DNA of 64,000 nt from contig NZ_CP092891.1 of assembly GCF_026559675.1 (NCBI RefSeq), positions 620,001-684,000 on the forward strand, in the 5' to 3' direction. Positions within the stretch are counted from its first letter, which is position 1. Each line of letters opens with the position of its first letter. Shown here piece by piece: positions 17,969 to 25,679 of this stretch. The notes below the pieces were generated by a model. The model had not been told where the DNA came from and searched no databases. It saw only the letters and a list, made by a program, of their open reading frames with translations. The position numbers were made by a program, and so were the translations under genes. The stretch comes from Microbacterium oxydans (GTDB lineage: Bacteria; Actinomycetota; Actinomycetes; Actinomycetales; Microbacteriaceae).

Positions 17969-17974
17969 AGTCTA
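17969..17974 (-). promoter_or_regulatory. -10 hexamer TAGACT, leaderless start
   Basis: On the minus strand TAGACT is followed by six bases (CGGGCG) and GTG at 17962. Confidence 0.6.
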
Positions 17975-18076
17975 CTTCGGGAGCTTCGGGACCCCATGCC
18001 GGTGGTGTACGCCTCCCAGGTGTCGAGGGAACCGGGGGGCCGCGGACGCGAGGGGAGGTCCGCAGCACCCCGGCCG

Positions 18077-19099
18077 TCACGCTCGGTACGAGACGATCTC
18101 CGCGGCCAGCGCGGCCAGGGACTCGCCGGCGAGGGAGGGGTAGAACAGCCCCTCGATGCGGTCGATCGACTCCGGCAGCCGGGCGCCGAACCCGCCTGCT
18201 CCCGATGCGGCCCCGCAGAGAGCGCCGACGAACGCGGGGACGCTGTCGGACTCACGGGCGAACAGTGCTGCGAGCGGGAGTGCGGTCTCCGCCCGACCCT
18301 GTGCGGCGCGCAGGAGCAGGAACGCCAGGGGGAGTGTCTCCGCCGCCGTGCCGGGCTGGCTGTACAGGCGCGGGCTCAGCGCGGTCAGGATGCGCGGCAG
18401 GTCGAGGAAGACGTCGACGGGGCCGAGGTCCGCGGCGGTGCGGAACCCCGCAGCGAGCCAGGAGTCCTCCGGCGCCTCGTGCACCGCGAGGTCGAGAGCG
18501 TCGTCGATCGAGCGACCGGCGGCCAGCTCGGCGACCGCGACCGCCATGGCCGCAGCGGCCCACACGCCGTCCCTGCCGTGCGTGATCGATGCCCAGCGGG
18601 TCGCCTCGCGGGCCGCGCTCGCCGGGTCGCCCGCGTGCAGGAGCCCGTGGACCACGCCGGACGGGACGGCACTGTCGGAGGCGTCGGCGGGATTGTCGCT
18701 CCCGGTGACCGGGGGCACGTCGCCGCGCTGCGCGTTCACGATCGCCGAGCGCTCGGCGATGCCGGACCAGACGTCGTCGGCCAGCGCGTGACGACGCCAC
18801 TCGGCGAACAGCCCGTCGGGGTCGTCCGGATCCGCGCTCAACGCGGCGCGGGCGGCGAGCACGGCGGCCTCGGTGTCGTCGGTCGGCATGAGCCTCGTGC
18901 CGTCCACGGTGATGGCGTCGAAGGGGATGAGCGGCTTCGCGACCTGCGCGCGGTCGAGGTCGGCGGACCCGAGCCACATCCGCGAGCGCACCCAGGGGGA
19001 GCGCACCGTGCGGTGGTAGTCGGCGGGGAGGCCGATCGCGTCGCCGACGGCGAGGCCGAGGAGCGCGCCGTGGACGCGGTCGAGACGATCAGGAGACAT
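18077..19099 (-). CDS. ADP-ribosylglycohydrolase family protein, divergent copy (340 aa)
   Basis: All-helical DraG/ARH fold enzyme. The first metal motif is present (HGALLGLAVGDAIGLPADY and PTDDTEAAVLAARAAL). The C-terminal metal motif reads ARESDSVPAFVGALCGAASG, so it has Ser-Asp-Ser in place of the usual Asp-Ser/Thr-Asp-Thr. The family cleaves N- or O-ribosyl bonds in ADP-ribosylated proteins or small molecules. The gene overlaps the upstream paralogue by 11 bases and is clearly in one operon with it. The altered second motif could mean a different ribosyl substrate or a partner role. Confidence 0.85.
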   Translation of the reverse strand: MSPDRLDRVHGALLGLAVGDAIGLPADYHRTVRSPWVRSRMWLGSADLDRAQVAKPLIPFDAITVDGTRLMPTDDTEAAVLAARAALSADPDDPDGLFAEWRRHALADDVWSGIAERSAIVNAQRGDVPPVTGSDNPADASDSAVPSGVVHGLLHAGDPASAAREATRWASITHGRDGVWAAAAMAVAVAELAAGRSIDDALDLAVHEAPEDSWLAAGFRTAADLGPVDVFLDLPRILTALSPRLYSQPGTAAETLPLAFLLLRAAQGRAETALPLAALFARESDSVPAFVGALCGAASGAGGFGARLPESIDRIEGLFYPSLAGESLAALAAEIVSYRA

Positions 19100-20102
19100 C
19101 GATGAGCCCTTCGTCGGAGCGTCGCGTGCGGTCGGAGGCGAGGGAGGCGTCGTGCAGACGGTCCGCCAGGTCGAGCAGGTCGGTGCCGGCGGTGGCGAGG
19201 ATGCAGCGGCCGTGCACCTCCAGCACCTGCGTGGTCCACTCGGGCGGGAAGGCGTCGAACCCGCACATCGCGCCGGTCAGTGCTCCGTTGATCGCCGCGA
19301 TCGTGTCGGAGTCGCGGCCGATGTTCACGGAGGCGATCAGGGCGTCCTGGAAGTCGCCGCGCGCGGCCTCGAACAGCCCCATGGCCAGGGCGACGGCCTC
19401 GGGCGCCGCGTCGGCCCAGGGGTAGTGGAAGAGCGAGATCTCCTCGTAGAGCTCCGCCATCGCGCCTTCCGCCGAGGAATGGGTCGCCCCGATCCGCACG
19501 GCGCGCTGCACGAGGCGGGCGGTCCAGGAATCGACCGGAAGCGCGGCGATGACGGCGTCGCGCACCTCTTCGTACGAGGTGGTGACGAGGGCGGTGGCGA
19601 CACCGGCGGCGATCGCCTCCGCCGCATAGATCCCGTCGTAGGCGTGGCTGACGCGCGCGTCGATCCGCGCGAGGCGTCGGGCTTCGAGCGGGTCGCCGCT
19701 CGCGAAGATGCCGATCGGGGCGACGCGCATCGCTGCGCCGTCGCTCCAGCGCTCGTAGTTGCGCATGCCGGATGCCGGCGGGTTCACGCCGTGCGCGAGA
19801 TTCGCGATGGCGACCATCTCGCTGAAGCCGGCGCCGTAGAAGCCGCCGCGCTGCTCGGCGACGGCCTCGCTCCACGCGGCGGCGACCTTCTCGGAGGTGA
19901 GCGCGCTGCCGTGCGCGAGGATCGCCGTGGCGGTGAGGACCGCGTACTCCGTGTCGTCGGTACCCGCGGCATCGGGCGCGAGGGACGCCACCCGGCCGAA
20001 CTCCTCGTGGATCTGCTGGATGGTCATGCCCTCGGTGGGGGCGCCCATCGCATCGCCGATGGCCAGACCGACCAGCGCCCCCCGGGCGCGGTCACGGCTC
20101 AC
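19089..20102 (-). CDS. ADP-ribosylglycohydrolase family protein, canonical copy (337 aa)
   Basis: It has both dinuclear-Mg motifs: RGALVGLAIGDAMGAP, GTDDTEYAVLTATAI and the C-terminal NIGRDSDTIAAINGALTG. The start is taken at GTG 20102, which gives the usual family start. The frame is open further up but reads into the promoter and operator. The GTG overlaps the stop of a possible nine-codon leader (20128-20099). It is divergent from a LacI regulator with a matching operator just upstream, and is thus probably part of that regulon. It would hydrolyse a ribosylated substrate brought in by the ABC importer opposite. Confidence 0.87.
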   Translation of the reverse strand: MSRDRARGALVGLAIGDAMGAPTEGMTIQQIHEEFGRVASLAPDAAGTDDTEYAVLTATAILAHGSALTSEKVAAAWSEAVAEQRGGFYGAGFSEMVAIANLAHGVNPPASGMRNYERWSDGAAMRVAPIGIFASGDPLEARRLARIDARVSHAYDGIYAAEAIAAGVATALVTTSYEEVRDAVIAALPVDSWTARLVQRAVRIGATHSSAEGAMAELYEEISLFHYPWADAAPEAVALAMGLFEAARGDFQDALIASVNIGRDSDTIAAINGALTGAMCGFDAFPPEWTTQVLEVHGRCILATAGTDLLDLADRLHDASLASDRTRRSDEGLIDVS

Positions 20103-20128
20103 GCGAATCCAAATCGTTTTGCGTTCAT
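20099..20128 (-). CDS. Possible 9-codon leader peptide MNAKRFGFA
   Basis: On the minus strand TATAGT (20141-20136) is followed by seven bases and ATG 20128. The frame MNAKRFGFA ends in a TGA whose first two bases lie in the GTG start of the ADP-ribosylglycohydrolase. If transcription is leaderless, ribosomes would translate it first and reinitiate at the GTG. The LacI-type operator lies within it. This could be chance. Confidence 0.3.
   Translation of the reverse strand: MNAKRFGFA
20110..20123 (-). promoter_or_regulatory. LacI-family operator, site 1
   Basis: The minus-strand word CGCAAAACGATTTG matches the word CGCAAAACGTTATG at 20229-20242 in 12 of 14 positions. It sits 8-21 bases upstream of the GTG start of the ADP-ribosylglycohydrolase and downstream of its TATAGT -10, a position suited to repression. 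Confidence 0.6.
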
Positions 20129-20135
20129 GGTTGCC

Positions 20136-20141
20136 ACTATA
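20136..20141 (-). promoter_or_regulatory. -10 hexamer TATAGT of the glycohydrolase operon
   Basis: It reads TATAGT on the minus strand, 34 bases before the chosen GTG and seven before the possible leader ATG. No good -35 is seen at 17 bases. Confidence 0.5.
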
Positions 20142-20185
20142 GGCGAACGGACTTCTCCGTTGTTGCCTGGGATTGCAGAAATGTT

Positions 20186-20214
20186 TTGACATCCTTCGGG
20201 GAATGGATCATGCT
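20186..20214 (+). promoter_or_regulatory. Promoter of LacI/ABC operon (TTGACA-17-CATGCT)
   Basis: TTGACA at 20186-20191 and CATGCT at 20209-20214 are 17 bases apart, with operator site 2 just downstream, so repressor binding would block elongation or open-complex formation. Confidence 0.6.
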
Positions 20215-20228
20215 GATCTCGCGGTAAA

Positions 20229-20242
20229 CGCAAAACGTTATG
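20229..20242 (+). promoter_or_regulatory. LacI-family operator, site 2
   Basis: CGCAAAACGTTATG is centred on a CG step, as LacI-family sites are. It lies between the -10 and the lacI-type gene, indicating autoregulation. Confidence 0.6.
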
Positions 20243-20263
20243 AGTCTCAAGGAGGTGGCGTCG

Positions 20264-21301
20264 GTGGCACCAGAGGTAGGCATCGCAGAAGTCGCACGGG
20301 CAGCCGGCGTCAGTGTCTCGACCGTCTCCCAGGTCCTCAGCGGCAACCGTCCGGTGAGCGAGGCCACGCGCCGCAAGGTGACGGCGGCCATCGAGAACCT
20401 CGACTATCGGCCCCACCCCGGCGCGCGCAGTCTCCGGAGCCGTCGGACCGAGTCGATCGCCCTCCTCGTCCCCGACATCACCAACCCCTTCTACCCCCTC
20501 GTCGCGGTCGGGATGCAGGACATCCTGATGCCCGCCGGATATCTGCTCTCGGTGGTGGATGCGGGCAGCCAGACCGGGAGCGGCCACCTGCTGCGCCACG
20601 TGCTCGAGCGCCGGTTCGACGGCGTCGCACTGCACGCGGACGGACTGTCCGAGAACGATCGTCGCCGCATCACCGACTCGCAGACGCGTGTGGTGGCCCT
20701 CGGCAGCGACATCGAGATCGAAGGCAGCGACTACGTCGAGTCCGACGACGTCGGCGGTTTCGCGACGGTCGTTGCCCACCTCCTCAGCACCGGGCGCCGC
20801 GCCATCGGCTTCATCGCCGGTGAGGAAGTGGCCGACCCCACCAAGCTCCGCGTCCGCGGCTTCCGGGAGGCGTTCGCCGCCGCCGGTCTGTCGGTCGCGG
20901 AATCCGACATCGTCTTCACCTCGTTCACCCGCGAGGGCGGCCATGCCGGCGTCGAGGCGCTCTATGCGCGGAGGACCGACTGGGACGCGATCGTGTGCGC
21001 CAACGACCTCATCGCGATCGGGGCCATGGAGTCGCTGCGCGGGCGCGGCATCCGCATCCCCGACGACGTCGCGGTGAGCGGCTACGACGACATCGAAGCC
21101 GCCGCCCTCGTCCACCCCAGCCTCACGACGGTGGAGAACCCCGCCCGCGAGATCGGGCGCACGGCCGCGCGACTGCTCCTCTCCCGTCTCTCCGGCGACA
21201 ACGCCGACGGCCCGACTCAGCACATCACCCTGGCGACCCGACTCGTCGTGCGCGAGTCGACCGCCTCCGCACCCGAAACCCGCACGAAAGGCATGCAATG
21301 A
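20264..21301 (+). CDS. LacI-family transcriptional regulator (345 aa)
   Basis: N-terminal helix-turn-helix with hinge (GIAEVARAAGVSVSTVSQVL, GNRPVSEATRRKV), then a periplasmic-binding-protein-like sensor domain (SIALLVPDITNPFYPLV, YDDIEAAALVHPSLTTVEN). The GTG at 20264 is chosen because aaggagg lies eight bases before it; an ATG at 20240 overlaps the operator and would add eight residues. It is the first gene of an operon with the sugar importer and ribokinase, with its stop overlapping the next ATG (ATGA). The inducer is probably the imported ribosyl compound or its breakdown product, by context only. Confidence 0.9.
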   Translation: MAPEVGIAEVARAAGVSVSTVSQVLSGNRPVSEATRRKVTAAIENLDYRPHPGARSLRSRRTESIALLVPDITNPFYPLVAVGMQDILMPAGYLLSVVDAGSQTGSGHLLRHVLERRFDGVALHADGLSENDRRRITDSQTRVVALGSDIEIEGSDYVESDDVGGFATVVAHLLSTGRRAIGFIAGEEVADPTKLRVRGFREAFAAAGLSVAESDIVFTSFTREGGHAGVEALYARRTDWDAIVCANDLIAIGAMESLRGRGIRIPDDVAVSGYDDIEAAALVHPSLTTVENPAREIGRTAARLLLSRLSGDNADGPTQHITLATRLVVRESTASAPETRTKGMQ

Positions 21302-22647
21302 CAAAGAAGTTCACGCGCTGGAGCGCCGTCGTGGCGATGACCGCCGCCGGTGCTCTCCTCGCCGGATGCGCATCCTCCGGCACGCCCTCGGACACGGTGA
21401 CCTACTGGAGCGCCTTCATCTCGAAGGACACCGAGCGCTACTACCAGGAGCACTACGTCGACGCCTTCAACAAGGCCTCCGACGACGCGCAGGTGAAGAT
21501 GGAGGTCAAGCAGCTGCAGAACCTCGGGTCTCTCACCGACACCGCCGTCTCCGCGGGCCGCGGTGCCGACGTGGTGTACTCGGCCGGACCGTCGAGCGCC
21601 CTCGGATTCGCCGCTGCGGACCGCATCGACTCGCTCGACGACTACTCGGCGGAGTACGGGTGGGAGGACATGCTCCAGCCCTGGGCGTATGAGGCGAGCA
21701 AGGTCGACGGCGAGCTCACCTCGGTGCCCGTCGAGTACGGCTCCATCGTGCTGTACTACAACCCCGGTGTGTTCGAGGAGCACGGCTGGACCGTGCCGAC
21801 CACGCGCGCGGAGTTCGAGAAGGTCGCGCAGGAGGCCCAGGACGCGGGCATCATGCCCATCGGCGCGGGCAACAGCGGCTACCAGGCGCAGAGCGAGTGG
21901 TACCTCTCGGCGTTCCTCAACATGGCCGTCGGCCCGCAGAAGCTCTACGAGGCGCTGACCGGAGAGGCGAAGTTCACCGACCCCGAGTTCGTCGACGCGA
22001 TCGCCCTCTTCCAGGACCAGATCGACAAGAAGTGGTGGGGCGGCGGCAAGGACCGCTGGTTCACGAACACCGACACCGACATGCTCACCGGTCTCGCCGA
22101 TGGCAGCATCGCGATGTACATCACCGGCACCTGGGCGTTCGGCGACGCGGAGTCGTACTTCGGCGAGGCGGCCGGCAACGATCAGGAATGGGACTGGGCA
22201 CCACTGCCGTCGCTCAGCGATGACGTCGAGCCCGGGGTGTACCCGATGGCGATCGGCACGTCGCTCTCGGTGAACTCGGCCTCGAATAACAAGGACGGCG
22301 CCGCGGCGTACATCGACTCGGTGATCAACGATCCGGCGAAGTCCTACGACTACCTCGCCGCGACCGGTCAGAACCCGCCGCCGCTGGTGGACTTCTCCAC
22401 GATGCCCGCCGAGGTCGACGAGCGCGCCGCACGTCTGTACACGGATGCCCCGGAGAGCGGCAACCTCGGCTACGCGAGCTGGACCTTCTTCCCCGCTGCG
22501 ACCGACACGTACCTGTGGTCGGAGTTCGACAAGGTGATCCTGGGCGACATGACGCCGAAGGACTACCTCGCCGGCCTGCAGAAGACGTTCGACAAAGAGC
22601 TGAGCGCCGGCAAGGTCGTCACGCCGTTCGCTCCGTCCGCCGACTGA
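21298..22647 (+). CDS. ABC transporter carbohydrate-binding lipoprotein (449 aa)
   Basis: A signal peptide with lipobox LLAGC (Cys about residue 24) is followed by a bacterial extracellular solute-binding protein family 1 fold (TVTYWSAFISKDTERYYQEH, GSIVLYYNPGVFEEHGW, MYITGTWAFGD). It captures substrate outside and delivers it to the two permeases encoded next. Aromatic residues near the cleft (WWGGGKDRWF) fit a sugar or nucleoside-like ligand. No ATPase gene is in the operon; such systems often share an MsiK-type ATPase encoded elsewhere. Confidence 0.9.
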   Translation: MTKKFTRWSAVVAMTAAGALLAGCASSGTPSDTVTYWSAFISKDTERYYQEHYVDAFNKASDDAQVKMEVKQLQNLGSLTDTAVSAGRGADVVYSAGPSSALGFAAADRIDSLDDYSAEYGWEDMLQPWAYEASKVDGELTSVPVEYGSIVLYYNPGVFEEHGWTVPTTRAEFEKVAQEAQDAGIMPIGAGNSGYQAQSEWYLSAFLNMAVGPQKLYEALTGEAKFTDPEFVDAIALFQDQIDKKWWGGGKDRWFTNTDTDMLTGLADGSIAMYITGTWAFGDAESYFGEAAGNDQEWDWAPLPSLSDDVEPGVYPMAIGTSLSVNSASNNKDGAAAYIDSVINDPAKSYDYLAATGQNPPPLVDFSTMPAEVDERAARLYTDAPESGNLGYASWTFFPAATDTYLWSEFDKVILGDMTPKDYLAGLQKTFDKELSAGKVVTPFAPSAD

Positions 22648-23567
22648 TGACGACGGCGACGCACACCCCGGGGGCGGCCAGGCGCCGCCCCCGGGTCCGC
22701 CGTACCCGAGTGGCGGCGTGGCTCTTCATCTCGCCGCTCGCGATCGTGAGCCTGCTCGTCATCGGCGGGCCGGGCGTCGCCTCCCTCGTCTTCTCCTTCA
22801 CCGACTGGGACGGCCTCGGCGCCGCCTCCTTCATCGGGATCGACAACTACATCGAGCTGTTCCAGAGTCCCGCCGTGCTCTCGGCGATCTGGCACAACCT
22901 GATCTGGACGCTCTTCTTCCTGGTCGTGCCCATCACGATGGCGCTGCTCGGGGCGTTCCTGCTGTCCCGCATCCGTCGCGGTCAGGCGGTCTTCCGGGTC
23001 CTGTACTTCATCCCCTACGTGCTGGCGACGATCGTCTCGGCGACCATCTGGCGCCAGATCCTCAGCCCCACGGCGGGCATCGGCCCGGCACTGTCGTCCT
23101 TCGGGCTCGACTGGCTGGCCGACGTGAACTTCCTCGGCGATCCGTCACTCGCTCTCGGCGCGGTCGCGTTCGTCAACAACTGGCAGTGGTGGGGCTTCCT
23201 GCTCGTGCTGTTCGTGGCGGCGATGCAGGGTGTGAACCCCGCGCTCTACGAGGCGGCACGGCTCGACGGAGCGAACGCGTGGCAGGAGTTCTGGCACATC
23301 ACGCTGCCGGGCATCCGTCCGACGTTCATGTTCCTGGTGCTCATGACCGTGATCTGGTCGTTCCTGGTCTTCGACTACGTGTACATCCTCACGCAGGGTG
23401 GACCGGCCGGTTCCACCGACGTGCTCGCGACGGTGCTGTACCGCACCGCGTTCGCGGAGCAGCGCGCCGGGTACGCCTCCGCGATGGCGATGCTGCTGTC
23501 GGTCATCAGCGCGGTCGTGGTCGGCGGATACCTCTTTCTCCGCAAGAAGCTCGATTGGGACGTGTGA
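22647..23567 (+). CDS. ABC transporter permease, MalF-like (306 aa)
   Basis: Six membrane segments, beginning AAWLFISPLAIVSLLVIGG, and the EAA loop contacting the ATPase (LYEAARLDGANAWQEFWHI). It is the first of two CUT1-type permeases for the upstream binding protein. The ATG shares its first base with the stop of the preceding gene (TGATG). Confidence 0.92.
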   Translation: MTTATHTPGAARRRPRVRRTRVAAWLFISPLAIVSLLVIGGPGVASLVFSFTDWDGLGAASFIGIDNYIELFQSPAVLSAIWHNLIWTLFFLVVPITMALLGAFLLSRIRRGQAVFRVLYFIPYVLATIVSATIWRQILSPTAGIGPALSSFGLDWLADVNFLGDPSLALGAVAFVNNWQWWGFLLVLFVAAMQGVNPALYEAARLDGANAWQEFWHITLPGIRPTFMFLVLMTVIWSFLVFDYVYILTQGGPAGSTDVLATVLYRTAFAEQRAGYASAMAMLLSVISAVVVGGYLFLRKKLDWDV

Positions 23568-23569
23568 TC

Positions 23570-24475
23570 ATGACGACAGGCATCGACCTCCCGCGCACCG
23601 GGAGCACACGTCGCGAGGCCTCGGCACGGCGCCGGGGCGAGACCGCACGTCGCGACCCCCGGAGGCCGCGGCCGCTGAGCTGGCTCGTGCTCATCGTGCT
23701 CGCGGTGTACGCCGCGGGTCCGCTCGTGGTGTTCCTCTTCAATGCGCTGAAGACCCCGGCGGAGATCAGTCGCTCCCCGATCGGCGTTCCGACCGAGTGG
23801 CGCTGGGACAACTTCGTGCAGGCGTTCACGGATGCCGACATGGGTCAGGGCCTGCTGAACAGCTTCCTGATCTCGGTCAGCACCGCGGCCGGCGTGTGCG
23901 TCATCGCGAGCATGGCCGCGTACTCGATGACGCGCCTCGACCTGCCGGGCAAGGGGGCGTGGATCCTCTACATCCTGGTGTCGACGTCCCTCCCGATCCA
24001 GCTGTTCCTGGTGCCGCTGCTGTCGCTGTGGTCGACGCTCGGCCTCTACAACAGCCAGTTCGGGCTCATCGTCATCTACTGGGCGGTGTACTCTCCGTTC
24101 GCGACGATGCTCCTGCGTGCGTTCCTCCTCACCATCCCCAAGGAGTACGAGGAGGCGGCACGTCTCGACGGCGCGGGGGAGTGGCGTCTGTTCTCGCGCG
24201 TGATGGTGCCGATGATCTGGCCGGGCATCCTCACCGTCGCCCTCGTCTCCGGGCTGCAGGCGTACAACGAGTTCCTGCTCGCGGTGACGTTCATCCAGGA
24301 CAGCGACAAGCTTCCTGTGGCCCTGTCGCTGTTCTCCTTCCAGCAGTCGCAGTCGCCGAACTGGGCTCTCGTGAGCGCGGCCGGCCTCATCATGGCCATC
24401 CCGGTTATCGTGGTGTTCCTGCTGCTGCAGCGGAAGTTCATCGAGGGATACACCCAGGGAGGGCTGGCGAACTGA
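23570..24475 (+). CDS. ABC transporter permease, MalG-like (301 aa)
   Basis: A basic N-terminal tail of about 35 residues is followed by six membrane segments and the EAA loop (EYEEAARLDGAGEWRLFSRV). It is the second CUT1 permease, partner of the MalF-like protein. It begins two bases after the preceding stop, and its own stop overlaps the ribokinase ATG. Confidence 0.92.
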   Translation: MTTGIDLPRTGSTRREASARRRGETARRDPRRPRPLSWLVLIVLAVYAAGPLVVFLFNALKTPAEISRSPIGVPTEWRWDNFVQAFTDADMGQGLLNSFLISVSTAAGVCVIASMAAYSMTRLDLPGKGAWILYILVSTSLPIQLFLVPLLSLWSTLGLYNSQFGLIVIYWAVYSPFATMLLRAFLLTIPKEYEEAARLDGAGEWRLFSRVMVPMIWPGILTVALVSGLQAYNEFLLAVTFIQDSDKLPVALSLFSFQQSQSPNWALVSAAGLIMAIPVIVVFLLLQRKFIEGYTQGGLAN

Positions 24476-25392
24476 TGGCACGGATCACGGTGGTCGGGAG
24501 CGCGAACGTCGACCTCGTGGTCGGTGTGCGCTCCATCCCGTCGCCGGGGGAGACCGTGCTCGGCGGCGGACTCGTGCGGCATCCGGGCGGCAAGGGCGCG
24601 AATCAGGCCGTCGCCGCCGCGCTCCAGGGCGCGGAGGTCGATCTCCTGGTGGCGGTCGGCGACGATGACGAAGGCCGCTATCTGACCGACCGGATCGGTG
24701 CGGCGGGCGTCGACGTGTCCCGCCTGCAGGTCGTCTCCGACCGACCGACCGGCACGGCACTCATCACCGTGAGCGACGACGGAGAGAACGCGATCGTCGT
24801 CTCGCCCGGTGCCAATGCGGAGCTGCAGGTCGCGGAGCTCCGGGGTGACATCGTCAGCGTGAGCTGCGAGATCTCGACCGACGCGGTGCGACAGGCGCTC
24901 GAAGCCGGGCGAGCGGCGGGCGCGATGACCGTGCTGAATCCCTCCCCGATGCCCGACGAGCCGACCGCGCTGATGCCCCTGGTCGACCTGGTCGTGCTCA
25001 ACCATCACGAGGTCGAGCAGCTCGCCGGCGTCTCCGTCGCCGATGTCGACGCCCTCGTCGCGCGGCTGGGAGAGATCGGATGCCGCGCCGCGGTGATCAC
25101 GCGCGGCTCTCGGGGATCTCTCGTGCTCGAGGACCTCGACGGCCCGGCGCCCCGCGTGAGCGTCGTCGACGCCTTCGCTGTCACCGCCGTCGATACGACC
25201 GGGTGCGGCGATGCCTTCACCGGGGCGATGGTCGCCTCTCTGGCCGCAGGTGCGTCGTTGGTCGTGGCGTGCCAGGACGCATCGGCGGTCGCCGCGATCG
25301 CCGCGACCCGGCCGGGTGCCCAGAGCTCCTACCCGACGGCGGACGAGGTCGAGAGCTTCCGTGCGCAGTCCGCTGCGCGTCGCTCCGCGTAG
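24475..25392 (+). CDS. rbsK: Ribokinase, PfkB family (305 aa)
   Basis: PfkB sugar kinase with the N-terminal VVGSANVDLVVGVRSIPSPG, the substrate loop HPGGKGANQAVAAALQGAEV and the C-terminal anion-hole/catalytic motif DTTGCGDAFTGAMVASL, whose Asp is the base. It would phosphorylate D-ribose released by the ADP-ribosylglycohydrolases or imported as such. It is the last gene of the LacI operon. Slightly short in the middle (about residues 120-130) compared with classic RbsK but otherwise intact. Confidence 0.9.
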   Translation: MARITVVGSANVDLVVGVRSIPSPGETVLGGGLVRHPGGKGANQAVAAALQGAEVDLLVAVGDDDEGRYLTDRIGAAGVDVSRLQVVSDRPTGTALITVSDDGENAIVVSPGANAELQVAELRGDIVSVSCEISTDAVRQALEAGRAAGAMTVLNPSPMPDEPTALMPLVDLVVLNHHEVEQLAGVSVADVDALVARLGEIGCRAAVITRGSRGSLVLEDLDGPAPRVSVVDAFAVTAVDTTGCGDAFTGAMVASLAAGASLVVACQDASAVAAIAATRPGAQSSYPTADEVESFRAQSAARRSA

Positions 25393-25433
25393 GAGGGCCC
25401 AGGAAGCGGTCCGGTACCCGAACGGCTCCCACC

Positions 25434-25547
25434 GGGCAAAGCAAAACCCCCGCCATGTAGAAGCTAGGCGAGGGTTTCTGGGCTGATTGTAATGATCAGC
25501 CGTGTGGCTCCGACCGGCATCGATCCGGTGACCTTTCGATTTTCAGT
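25434..25547. other. attL: 114-bp direct repeat with 43-nt tRNA-Phe fragment
   Basis: It is identical to 38348-38461 except at position 25502 (g against t). It holds the last 43 bases of tRNA-Phe from the anticodon loop on, and the tRNA terminator hairpin at 25444-25477. The fragment has no 5' half, so it is not a tRNA gene. Confidence 0.92.
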
Positions 25548-25650
25548 TGTATGCGATGGGGTAGCGGGTGCTCGTTGATCGCCGTTTGCCGCGAGAATCT
25601 GCGGAAGTCGTCATGGTTGGTCGCGGCTGGTTGAGGGTGGTTTCAGCGGA

Positions 25651-25672
25651 GCTACCGGCACAGAACCGGCAC
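25651..25672. repeat. Candidate integrase arm site, left
   Basis: A 22-bp sequence with two tandem ACCGGCAC units, matching 38210-38231 with one difference. It lies about 100 bases inside attL. Confidence 0.5.
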
Positions 25673-25679
25673 GGCTGAC

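Noticed and set aside
25505..25547. tRNA-Phe-like sequence in the left repeat
   Set aside because: Only the 3' 43 bases are present, with no 5' half or acceptor pairing; it is the attL remnant and not a tRNA gene.
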